A stretch of DNA of 33,311 nucleotides, taken from the NCBI GenBank assembly GCA_900554215.1, contig USGG01000017.1:1-33311 (forward strand). The letters are read 5' to 3'. Below the pieces are notes generated by a model. It searched no databases, was not told the DNA's origin, and saw nothing but the letters and a program-made list of their open reading frames with translations. The first letter of the stretch is position 1; every line of letters begins with the position of its first letter. The position numbers were made by a program, and so were the translations under genes. Below are positions 14,592 to 20,345 of this stretch, piece by piece. This DNA is from an uncultured Megasphaera sp. GTDB taxonomy: Bacteria > Bacillota > Negativicutes > Veillonellales > Megasphaeraceae.

Positions 14592-14665
14592 TGTAAATAA
14601 TGTAAATACTATGTAAAAGCAGGTATCGACCTTATTATACATCAAAATACAGGCTTTACATAGTA
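14592..14665 (-). promoter_or_regulatory. Transferase leader with TGTAAA repeats and an inverted repeat
   Basis: On the plus strand TGTAAA occurs at 14592, 14601 and 14612, spaced 9 and 11 bases, and its reverse complement TTTACA is at 14655. ACTATGTAAA near 14608 and TTTACATAGT near 14655 form a 10-bp inverted repeat about 37 bases apart that brackets the minus-strand -10 TATAAT (14634-14639). This looks like a regulator-binding region for the transferase gene. Confidence 0.5.
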
Positions 14666-14861
14666 GAGACAGCCGGGGAAATCGAGATTTTTTTCAGATT
14701 TAAGGCGACGTGAAGCTGCGGCAGGGCCCGTTGAGGAGAGAGACTGGACTTTTATTTCCTAGGCAGGATTTTCCCAACGGTGTAAGGCGCAGAATGTCCT
14801 GCGGCGGCAGGGGAGATTTGAAAAAAGAGGCCATGTTCTGCAAAAATTATAAAAAAAGTAC

Positions 14862-14890
14862 TTGCCAAAAGAGCAGGAACATGATAGAAT
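14862..14890 (+). promoter_or_regulatory. Promoter of the tRNA-Asp/Phe/Leu cluster
   Basis: TTGCCA (14862-14867), 17-base spacer, TAGAAT (14885-14890), about 40 bases upstream of tRNA-Asp. Confidence 0.75.
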
Positions 14891-14931
14891 ACTTTTTGTC
14901 GGAACGCGAGACGTTCTGAAAAGTATGAAAC

Positions 14932-15008
14932 GGCCCCGTGGTGTAGCGGTTTAACATGTCGCCCTGTCACGGCGAAGATCGTCGGTTCAAATCCGATCGG
15001 GGTCGCCA
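14932..15008 (+). tRNA. tRNA-Asp (anticodon GTC)
   Basis: A 77-base tRNA with encoded CCA. The acceptor GGCCCCG pairs with CGGGGTC, the anticodon loop reads CTGTCAC, and the T arm carries GGTTCAAATCC. First gene of a three-tRNA transcript. Confidence 0.97.
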
Positions 15009-15016
15009 TATTTTTT

Positions 15017-15092
15017 GCTCAGGTAGCTCAGTCGGTAGAGCAGGGGACTGAAAATCCCCGTGTCGGCGGTTCAATTCCGTCCCTGAGCACCA
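15017..15092 (+). tRNA. tRNA-Phe (anticodon GAA)
   Basis: A 76-base tRNA with encoded CCA. The acceptor GCTCAGG pairs with CCTGAGC, the anticodon loop is CTGAAAA, and the T arm has GGTTCAATTCC. It follows tRNA-Asp after 8 bases. Confidence 0.97.
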
Positions 15093-15104
15093 ACAATTAC
15101 ACAT

Positions 15105-15190
15105 GCGGTTGTGGCGGAATGGCAGACGCGCTACTTTGAGGGGGTAGTGAGCGAAAGCTCGTATGGGTTCAAGTCCCATCAACCGCACCA
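15105..15190 (+). tRNA. tRNA-Leu (anticodon GAG)
   Basis: An 86-base class II tRNA with a long variable arm (GTGAGCGAAAGCTCGT) and encoded CCA. The acceptor GCGGTTG pairs with CAACCGC, and the anticodon loop TTGAGGG gives GAG. It is the last tRNA of the transcript. Confidence 0.95.
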
Positions 15191-15191
15191 G

Positions 15192-15228
15192 AAAAAAGAG
15201 TTGTCGAGAAATTGACAGCTCTTTTTTT
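15192..15228 (+). terminator. Terminator of the tRNA cluster
   Basis: An A-rich stem AAAAAAGAGTTGTC pairs with GACAGCTCTTTTTT across an 8-base loop and ends in a T-tract. A TTGACA -35 for the next gene lies inside its right half. Confidence 0.85.
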
Positions 15229-15239
15229 CGTAATATATA
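15212..15239 (+). promoter_or_regulatory. Candidate promoter of the nuclease operon inside the tRNA terminator
   Basis: TTGACA (15212-15217), 16-base spacer, TATATA (15234-15239). The -35 overlaps the terminator loop and right arm. Confidence 0.5.
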
Positions 15240-15278
15240 TCATAATAATACTCATGAGAAAGGGCGGGTGACAGCAGG

Positions 15279-15689
15279 ATGATTATTGCAGCTTGCGTAG
15301 ACGATGCCATGGGGATGGCTTTCAATCATCGCCGTCAAAGCCGGGATGCGTTTCTGATACGACGTCTGCTGCAGCGCGCGGCGGGCCGGATTGTATGGAT
15401 ACATCCGGACAGCGCCGTGTTGTTTGAAGCGCAGGCGGCGGGTAGCGTATGCGCCGCCGAGGATTTTCTGCAGAGGGCCGGCAGCGGCGATATTTGTTTC
15501 GTAGAAACGGCAGCCTTTGTGTCCAAGGCAGACGAGATGGAGGAAATATGGCTGTATCGCTGGAATCGAGCCTATCCGGGAGACGTGTTTTTTCCTATTT
15601 CCCTGACGCAGGGATGGACACTCGCAGAAAAAATGGATTTTCCGGGAAATTCCCATGCATGTATTACGGAGGAGATCTATAAAAAATGA
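15279..15689 (+). CDS. Conserved hypothetical protein coupled to the nuclease gene
   Basis: A 136-residue cytoplasmic protein without signal peptide or membrane segment. It begins MIIAACVDDAMGMAFNHRRQSRD and contains AEDFLQRAG, ICFVETAAF and a closing IWLYRWNRAYPGDVFF. I recall similar small proteins next to secreted nuclease genes in other Firmicutes, but know no function. The upstream ribosome site is weak (AGCAGG). Its stop overlaps the nuclease start in ATGA, so the two genes are translationally coupled. A role in handling, folding or inhibiting the nuclease before export would fit, but that is inference from layout alone. Confidence 0.72.
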   Translation: MIIAACVDDAMGMAFNHRRQSRDAFLIRRLLQRAAGRIVWIHPDSAVLFEAQAAGSVCAAEDFLQRAGSGDICFVETAAFVSKADEMEEIWLYRWNRAYPGDVFFPISLTQGWTLAEKMDFPGNSHACITEEIYKK

Positions 15690-16600
15690 AAAAATGCATA
15701 TCCTTAATATTGACATTAGTTGCGGCACTGTGCCTGCTTTTATCGGGCTGCGGCGGAGCCGAAACTCAGAATCCGGCGCGGGCGAACGCTGTGTCGGCTG
15801 CCGCCTCGTTGGCTGATATACCGGCTTTTTCCGGCCAACCGTACGTCGTCCTGCATGATAATAAGCCGGATTTTTCGGAAAGCGACTTTTCGGCGACGTC
15901 CTTTGAACGGTATAGCCCGCTGGATTCGCTGGGCCGCTGCGGCGCTGCATTCGCCAATATCGGCAGGGATATCATGCCGACGGAAAAGAGGGGCGCTATC
16001 GGGCAGGTGAAGCCTTCGGGATGGCAGGTGGCGAAATACGACGGCGTCGACGGCAAATATTTGTATAACCGCTGCCATCTCATCGGCTATCAGCTGTCGG
16101 CGGAAAATGCCAATAAGCAAAACCTCATTACAGGTACCCGGTATATGAACGTACAGGGCATGCTTCCCTTTGAAAACATGGTAGCCGACTACGTAAAGGA
16201 AACGGGAAATCACGTACTGTATCGGGTGACGCCGGTCTTTCAGGGAAAGGAGCTCGTAGCTCGGGGCGTGCAGATCGAGGCGGAATCGGTTGAGGATAAG
16301 GGCACCGGTATTTGCTTTAACGTCTATTGCTATAATGTCCAGCCAGGCATCGTCATCGACTATGCGACGGGCCGGAGCCATGCGGAAGGCGGCGGTGGCG
16401 CGACGGATCATGACGGAACCGTACCTGCTGACGCAGGCCAAAGGGATACGTACGTATTAAATACGAATTCTAAAAAATTTCACAAGCCCTCTTGCTCCGG
16501 TGCTAAGACCATAAAGAGCCAGAATAAGGAAACCTATACCGGCTCGCGCGGCGATTTATTGTCCCAGGGATATTCGCCCTGCGGCAGCTGCAAGCCTTAG
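15686..16600 (+). CDS. Lipoprotein DNA/RNA non-specific endonuclease
   Basis: A 304-residue exported nuclease. A lipoprotein signal ends in LLLSGC, so the mature protein is probably anchored at C22. The catalytic part, about residues 50-225, matches the EndA/streptodornase branch of the beta-beta-alpha-metal nucleases: NRCHLIGYQL (128-137) with general base H131, and NLITGTRYMN (146-155) with the metal-binding asparagine. These enzymes cut DNA and RNA without sequence preference, often for nucleotide scavenging, biofilm DNA or DNA uptake. After a Gly-rich linker (about 231-252) comes a small domain of about 50 residues (YVLNTNSKKFHKPSC to SPCGSCKP) with three cysteines and a histidine, probably metal-binding; I know it as a common tail on secreted nucleases and ComEC-type proteins. 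GGAGGAG precedes the ATG. Confidence 0.88.
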   Translation: MKKCISLILTLVAALCLLLSGCGGAETQNPARANAVSAAASLADIPAFSGQPYVVLHDNKPDFSESDFSATSFERYSPLDSLGRCGAAFANIGRDIMPTEKRGAIGQVKPSGWQVAKYDGVDGKYLYNRCHLIGYQLSAENANKQNLITGTRYMNVQGMLPFENMVADYVKETGNHVLYRVTPVFQGKELVARGVQIEAESVEDKGTGICFNVYCYNVQPGIVIDYATGRSHAEGGGGATDHDGTVPADAGQRDTYVLNTNSKKFHKPSCSGAKTIKSQNKETYTGSRGDLLSQGYSPCGSCKP

Positions 16601-16611
16601 ATATCTTTTGC

Positions 16612-16649
16612 AATGAAAGCCCCTGCCGGCAGCGGGCTTTCATTTTTTA
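16612..16649 (+). terminator. Terminator of the nuclease operon
   Basis: An 11-bp stem (16612-16622 with 16634-16644) followed by TTTTTT. Confidence 0.88.
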
Positions 16650-16664
16650 TATAGGCTGCTTCTC

Positions 16665-16706
16665 TTGCAGAATAATTCTATCTTTAGTATAGTGATGCTA
16701 TACAAT
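16665..16706 (+). promoter_or_regulatory. Promoter and candidate operator of the canonical macro gene
   Basis: TTGCAG (16665-16670), 17-base spacer, TATAGT (16688-16693). A perfect inverted repeat GTATAG-5-CTATAC (16687-16703) covers the -10 and start region, a typical position for a repressor site. A second -10-like TACAAT lies at 16701-16706. Confidence 0.55.
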
Positions 16707-16727
16707 CTGTGCAGGAGGTAACTGGAG

Positions 16728-17219
16728 ATGCCGTTTAAAATTATTTGCGGAGACATTACAAAGGTGCAGGCCGACGCCATCGTGAACGCGGCCAACGAGC
16801 GGCTGCTGATGGGCGGCGGCGTATGCGGCGCTATATTTCGGGCTGCCGGATATGCCGAGATGATGGAAGCCTGTCAGGAAATCGGCCGTTGCCCGACGGG
16901 GGATGCCGTCATCACGCCGGCCTTTCATCTGCCGGCGCAGTACGTCATTCATACCGTAGGGCCTGTGTGGGAAGGCGGCGACCATGGCGAACGGGAATTA
17001 CTGTACCAATGCTACGCCAAATCACTGGCCCTTGCCGAATCCCGGGGCCTTCGGTCTATTGCCTTTCCGCTGATTTCATCGGGTATCTTCGGCTATCCTC
17101 GGGAAGAGGCTCTTCAGGTCTGCGAGGAAGCTGTCGAAGATTTTTTGGCCGTTCATGAGATGGACGTATATTTAGTGCTGCTGTCGTGCGAAGGTGTCGG
17201 CGAATTAGAATACTTATAA
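16728..17219 (+). CDS. Macro-domain protein, MacroD-type ADP-ribose hydrolase
   Basis: A 163-residue single macro domain. All canonical motifs are present: GDIT (8-11), VNAAN (19-23), the glycine loop GGGVCGAIFRAAG (29-41), VIHTVGP (73-79) and the phosphate loop SSGIFGYP (117-124). Family members bind ADP-ribose and hydrolyse O-acetyl-ADP-ribose or mono-ADP-ribosylated proteins in the cytoplasm. The strong AGGAGG site precedes the ATG, and it stands as a one-gene unit. It aligns with the degenerate macro protein at 9240 without gaps over its central part, so the two are paralogues or at least the same subfamily, with only this copy keeping the catalytic set. Confidence 0.93.
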   Translation: MPFKIICGDITKVQADAIVNAANERLLMGGGVCGAIFRAAGYAEMMEACQEIGRCPTGDAVITPAFHLPAQYVIHTVGPVWEGGDHGERELLYQCYAKSLALAESRGLRSIAFPLISSGIFGYPREEALQVCEEAVEDFLAVHEMDVYLVLLSCEGVGELEYL

Positions 17220-17253
17220 CATATACTGTGATGGGCAGAGGCGAAGGGAAAAG

Positions 17254-17288
17254 ACAATCTCAGCAAAATAATTTTTTGCTGAGATTGT
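17254..17288. repeat. Perfect 15-bp inverted repeat without a T-tract
   Basis: ACAATCTCAGCAAAA (17254-17268) and its exact complement (17274-17288) are separated by 5 bases. It lies 35 bases after the macro-gene stop, where a terminator is expected, but on the plus strand it is followed by AAAAAA rather than T. The T residues lie inside the loop and right arm. Confidence 0.7.
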
Positions 17289-17297
17289 AAAAAATAC

Positions 17298-17325
17298 TTG
17301 ACGGCAAGGATTTTTGTGATATAAT
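17298..17325 (+). promoter_or_regulatory. Promoter of tRNA-Leu(CAA)
   Basis: TTGACG (17298-17303), 16-base spacer, TATAAT (17320-17325), about 32 bases before the tRNA. Confidence 0.82.
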
Positions 17326-17356
17326 TATTTTCGTGCTAAGGAATGAAGTACAGCTT

Positions 17357-17440
17357 GCCGGAGTGGCGGAATGGCAGACGCACCTGACTCAAAATCAGGC
17401 GGGTAACACCGTGGGGGTTCAAGTCCCTTCTCCGGCACCA
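17357..17440 (+). tRNA. tRNA-Leu (anticodon CAA)
   Basis: An 84-base class II tRNA with encoded CCA. The acceptor GCCGGAG pairs with CTCCGGC, the anticodon loop reads CTCAAAA, and the variable arm is CGGGTAACACCGT. It reads TTG codons. Confidence 0.96.
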
Positions 17441-17444
17441 GATA

Positions 17445-17479
17445 AGAGAGCTTTTCTGATGAAGAAAGGCTCTCTTTTT
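17445..17479 (+). terminator. Terminator after tRNA-Leu(CAA)
   Basis: AGAGAGC (17445-17451) pairs with GCTCTCT (17469-17475) with extra A/T pairing inside, followed by TTTT. Confidence 0.82.
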
Positions 17480-17525
17480 GTATTTCCGGCCAAGAGAACA
17501 AGAGATTGTCTGTTTGGATTATGGT

Positions 17526-17558
17526 ATATACGTTTAACGATATACGTAAGGATATACG
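17526..17558 (+). repeat. Three direct copies of ATATACG
   Basis: ATATACG occurs at 17526, 17540 and 17552 (spacing 14 and 12 bases) in the 283-base gap before the nitroreductase gene. No gene is seen in this gap. The repeats may be a regulator-binding cluster or chance in AT-rich DNA. Confidence 0.5.
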
Positions 17559-17665
17559 GCGCGCCGTCAGGGCTTCGGACGACGCCCTTTCTATTTTACG
17601 TCCTCTTTACAGGGCGCGTAAGAATTTTTTACAGCCCATTTTCTATTCTTATTTTTTACTATGTA

Positions 17666-17704
17666 TGGTATAATAAACCAATATAGTACTTTTATTTTAG
17701 TACT
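17666..17704 (+). promoter_or_regulatory. Extended -10 promoter and candidate operator of the nitroreductase gene
   Basis: TGGTATAAT (17666-17674) is an extended -10. Two AGTACT palindromes follow at 17685-17690 and 17699-17704, between the likely start of transcription and the ribosome site, where a repressor could block transcription. Confidence 0.5.
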
Positions 17705-17723
17705 CAGGAGGGAGTAGATTAGT

Positions 17724-18227
17724 ATGAATGAAATCTTTACCAGACGCAGCGTTCGAAAATTTTTGCCGACTATGGTTGAAGATGAAAAGATAGAACTCTT
17801 GCTGCGCGCCGGCATGGCCGCCCCTTCCATGGGAAACCAACAGCCTTGGGAATTTTACGTCGTTCGTGATAAACGGGTGATTCAGGATTTGTCCCGCTGC
17901 AGCCCCTACGCCGGCTGCGCGGCAAATGCGCCTGCGGCTATCGTCGTTTGCAGCCGTGACACGAACCAGCGTTTCCCGGCTTTCGTAAACCTTGACCTGA
18001 GCGCTTGTGTGGAAAATATTTTATTAGAAGCTGTTCATCTTGAATTAGGCGCTGTGTGGATCGGCGTTTCGCCGTATAAATCGAGAGAAGTCATCGTCCG
18101 CCGCGCTGTAGGCGTTCCCGAAGGCTTTACGCCCTTTGCTATCGTGTCCTTCGGCTATCCGAAAGAAAGCGGCAACGAACGGCTGAAAGAAGACCGCTAC
18201 GACCCGTCCCGGGTTCATTATCTCTAA
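17724..18227 (+). CDS. Nitroreductase-family flavoprotein
   Basis: A 167-residue FMN protein of the nitroreductase family; dimers in the cytoplasm use NAD(P)H to reduce nitro compounds, quinones or other acceptors. The FMN-binding start RRSVR (7-11) and the loop APSMGNQQPW (33-42) are clear, and the closing IVSFGYPKE is typical. It belongs to the shorter members, about 165-175 residues. Physiological substrate cannot be told from sequence. AGGAGGGAG precedes the ATG at a slightly long distance. It has its own promoter and a hairpin after it, so it is probably a one-gene unit. Confidence 0.9.
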   Translation: MNEIFTRRSVRKFLPTMVEDEKIELLLRAGMAAPSMGNQQPWEFYVVRDKRVIQDLSRCSPYAGCAANAPAAIVVCSRDTNQRFPAFVNLDLSACVENILLEAVHLELGAVWIGVSPYKSREVIVRRAVGVPEGFTPFAIVSFGYPKESGNERLKEDRYDPSRVHYL

Positions 18228-18245
18228 TTATATAGGTACGGATTC

Positions 18246-18278
18246 AACAGGTGCTTGAGTAAATCAGGCGCCTGTTTT
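18246..18278 (+). terminator. Hairpin after the nitroreductase gene
   Basis: A 13-bp stem with three wobble pairs (18246-18258 with 18264-18276) and a 5-base loop, followed by only a short T run. It is a weak terminator, so some read-through into tatA is likely; no separate tatA promoter is obvious. Confidence 0.6.
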
Positions 18279-18301
18279 CGTAAAAAGAAAGGATTGGAGC
18301 T

Positions 18302-18547
18302 ATGTTTAACATCGGAATGGGCGAGATGATCGTCGTAGCCGTCGTCGCGCTGTTTGTCTTTGGCCCGGGCAAACTTCCGGAAGTCGCGAGAGCCTTCGGG
18401 AAGGGCCTGCGGGAATTTCGAAAGGCTATGCATGACGTTGCTGACGACATCCATGCCGGGGACATACAGGAAGTAAAAGAAGCTATTCAAAAGGATATAA
18501 ACGACGTGAAGCACATAGGAGGAAGCTATGGAGACAAAGCCCGATAA
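18302..18547 (+). CDS. tatA: Twin-arginine translocase subunit TatA
   Basis: An 81-residue membrane protein. A short N-terminal helix (about 4-20) is followed by the hinge FGPGKLP (20-26) and an amphipathic helix that starts EVARAFGKGLREFRKA, all diagnostic of TatA/TatE. The acidic C-terminal tail is cytoplasmic. TatA multimers form the pore through which folded proteins with RR signal peptides cross the inner membrane. No tatB is present, which fits the minimal TatA-TatC systems of many Firmicutes. AAAGGATTGGAG precedes the ATG. Its end overlaps the tatC start by 20 bases, so synthesis of both subunits is coupled. Confidence 0.95.
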   Translation: MFNIGMGEMIVVAVVALFVFGPGKLPEVARAFGKGLREFRKAMHDVADDIHAGDIQEVKEAIQKDINDVKHIGGSYGDKAR

Positions 18548-19316
18548 GGCGGAAGAGGAAATCGCGGCTGCGCGGAGCGCAGCGACGACTGACGGCGATA
18601 GCGCTCCCGTTAAGGAGTGCCAGGATGGAGAAATGCCGCTGAGCGGACATTTGCAGGAATTTCGCAGCCGCCTGATTATCTGCCTGGCGGCAGTAGCCGT
18701 TGCCAGCGGCGTTTCCTACAATTTTGTAGAAGAAATCATCGACATTATATCGGCTCCGGCAGGCAAGCTGTATTTTCTCAATCCAGCAGAAGTCTTTTTT
18801 TCGTATATTCAGGTAGCCGTGTGTACGGGCATATTGGTGACGCTGCCGATTATTTGCTATGAACTATGGGGCTTCGTCCGTCCAGCCCTGATGCCTTCCG
18901 AGCGGGCCGCCGTGTTCTGGCTTATTCCCACGGCGGTGCTGCTGTTTTATGCCGGCCTGGCCTTTTCGTATTACGCCGTATTTCCGGCGGCCGTGCTGTT
19001 TTTTATGGGATTTGCTACGGCGTCGCTGCAGCCTATGTTTTCACTCAGCTCGTACCTGTCTTTTTTTATTGCCTTCATGCTGCCCTTCGGCGTCGTCTTC
19101 GAGCTGCCCCTCGTCTTGTTTTTCCTGGCGAAGATGGGGTTGATTACGTCGGCCTTTTTGAAATCTAAGCGGCGCGTCCTCATCGTCGTCGCCTTTATCT
19201 TCGCCGCTGTCGTGTCGCCGACGACGGACGTGTTTACGCAGGTTATGATCGCCGTGCCGATGATTGTATTGTATGAAGCGAGCATCCTGTTGGTGCGGTT
19301 TATTTTGAGAAAATGA
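18528..19316 (+). CDS. tatC: Twin-arginine translocase subunit TatC
   Basis: A 262-residue polytopic membrane protein that recognises twin-arginine signal peptides. HLQEFRSR (41-48) matches the usual cytoplasmic HLxELRxR with Phe for Leu. FLNPAEVFFSYIQ (83-95) and YELWGFVRPALMPSER (110-125), with its conserved Glu, follow. Six membrane helices are expected. About 38 hydrophilic residues rich in Ala, Glu and Asp precede the first motif, a longer start than in most TatC proteins, but AGGAGG fits the chosen ATG at 18528. No gene for a Tat substrate lies next to it. A terminator follows. Confidence 0.95.
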   Translation: METKPDKAEEEIAAARSAATTDGDSAPVKECQDGEMPLSGHLQEFRSRLIICLAAVAVASGVSYNFVEEIIDIISAPAGKLYFLNPAEVFFSYIQVAVCTGILVTLPIICYELWGFVRPALMPSERAAVFWLIPTAVLLFYAGLAFSYYAVFPAAVLFFMGFATASLQPMFSLSSYLSFFIAFMLPFGVVFELPLVLFFLAKMGLITSAFLKSKRRVLIVVAFIFAAVVSPTTDVFTQVMIAVPMIVLYEASILLVRFILRK

Positions 19317-19367
19317 CATAATATTTGCAGAATATTGCAGCATGAAGCGAACAGAAATATAATGAGA

Positions 19368-19408
19368 AAGGCCGTTCAGTGCACTATGAAGACTGGACGG
19401 TCTTTTTT
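19368..19408 (+). terminator. Terminator of the tat operon
   Basis: A 12-bp stem with wobble pairs (19368-19379 with 19393-19404), a 13-base loop, then TTTTTT. Confidence 0.85.
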
Positions 19409-19498
19409 ATGCATTTTATAGGCTGTAGTTATGGAGCAATAAATTAACGTTATTTGCTTTTATTTTCCGTATTTTACCTAAAAATTACGATATATAAA

Positions 19499-19541
19499 TA
19501 TAATCTTTGCAAAGGGGACGTATACTGCAACAAGAGTGTTG
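19499..19541 (+). promoter_or_regulatory. Promoter region and palindromes before the phosphonate operon
   Basis: TATAAT at 19499-19504 in a very AT-rich stretch; the -35 is poor (TTTACC near 19473 is 20 bases away), suggesting an activator. The palindrome CTTTGCAAAG (19505-19514) sits at the expected start of transcription, and CAACA-4-TGTTG (19528-19541) lies further down. Either could bind a regulator. Confidence 0.5.
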
Positions 19542-19560
19542 AAAAAGGAGGACATCCCCT

Positions 19561-20334
19561 ATGCTGGAGTTAAAGCATATTGTTAAAAAGTATGATGAAA
19601 AAGTGATTCTTGACGATATTTCCCTGACCGTGGAAGACGGCGAAATTATTTCTATCTTGGGACCTTCCGGCGGCGGCAAAACGACGCTGCTGAACGTCAT
19701 TTTAGGAATTACGCCGCTCAGCGGCGGTCAGCTCCTGTATAACGGCGAAGATTTAAGCCGCGTTCCCATGCAGAAGCGGGGATTCAACATCGTATTTCAG
19801 GATTATGCGTTGTTCCCCAACCTGACGGCCTATCAGAATATCGTATACGGCCTGCGCAATAAGCCGGGCATCGCTACGAAGGACGAAGTGGCGGACCTCA
19901 TTCGCCTTCTCGACTTGCAGGACCACGTCAATAAGCGCATCGGCCAGCTTTCGGGCGGCCAGAAGCAGCGCGTCGCGTTAGCCAGGACGTTGGTCATGAA
20001 GCCGAAGATTCTCCTGCTTGACGAACCGCTCAGTGCGTTGGACGGCGTTATTAAGGAATCCATTAAAGAACGCATCCGCACCATTGCCAGGCAGTATCAT
20101 CTGACGACGATCATCGTAACCCACGACCCGGAAGAGGCCCTTACCTTGTCCCATCGGGTGCTCATTTTGAACGGCGGCAAAATCGCCCAATTCGATACGC
20201 CGGACAACATCATCCATGCGCCGAAAGATGATTTCATCAAAAAGTTTATCTTGTCGCAGCTGCAAATCAAGCGCGACAACATTTACAAGCTGTTTGAACC
20301 CGGCGCGATGGCTGCGGCACAGCAGGCGCAGTAA
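19561..20334 (+). CDS. phnT: 2-aminoethylphosphonate ABC transporter, ATP-binding subunit
   Basis: A 257-residue ABC ATPase that powers uptake. Walker A is GPSGGGKT (34-41), the Q-loop is FQDYALFP, the signature is LSGGQ (130-134), Walker B is LLLDEP (151-156) and the switch histidine is H188 in THDPEE. By itself it would resemble iron(III), spermidine or sulfate importers; its place in one operon with phnW and phnX makes 2-aminoethylphosphonate the likely substrate. It lacks the long regulatory C-terminal domain of MalK-type ATPases. AAGGAGG precedes the ATG, and the permease gene follows after 11 bases. Confidence 0.88.
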   Translation: MLELKHIVKKYDEKVILDDISLTVEDGEIISILGPSGGGKTTLLNVILGITPLSGGQLLYNGEDLSRVPMQKRGFNIVFQDYALFPNLTAYQNIVYGLRNKPGIATKDEVADLIRLLDLQDHVNKRIGQLSGGQKQRVALARTLVMKPKILLLDEPLSALDGVIKESIKERIRTIARQYHLTTIIVTHDPEEALTLSHRVLILNGGKIAQFDTPDNIIHAPKDDFIKKFILSQLQIKRDNIYKLFEPGAMAAAQQAQ

Positions 20335-20345
20335 AGGAGAAGGTC

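Larger units (their letters stand above)
14577..14931. other. Gene-free stretch between the transferase and the tRNA cluster
   Basis: A 355-base gap. It holds the leader and promoter region of the transferase (14592-14665) on one side and the tRNA promoter (14862-14890) on the other. An open frame at 14710-14919 has no ribosome site and a composition unlike a protein, and it overlaps the tRNA promoter, so I do not call it. I see nothing else in the middle part. Confidence 0.6.

Noticed and set aside
14710..14919. A 69-codon open frame before the tRNA cluster
   Set aside because: No ribosome site, odd composition, and it overlaps the tRNA promoter.
14752..15188. Open frames antisense to the tRNA cluster with text such as GTELNRRHGDFQSPALP
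   Set aside because: This is the well-known false protein produced by reading tRNA genes in reverse.
17333..17686. A 117-codon open frame across tRNA-Leu(CAA)
   Set aside because: It includes the whole tRNA gene and its terminator, so it cannot be a normal protein gene.
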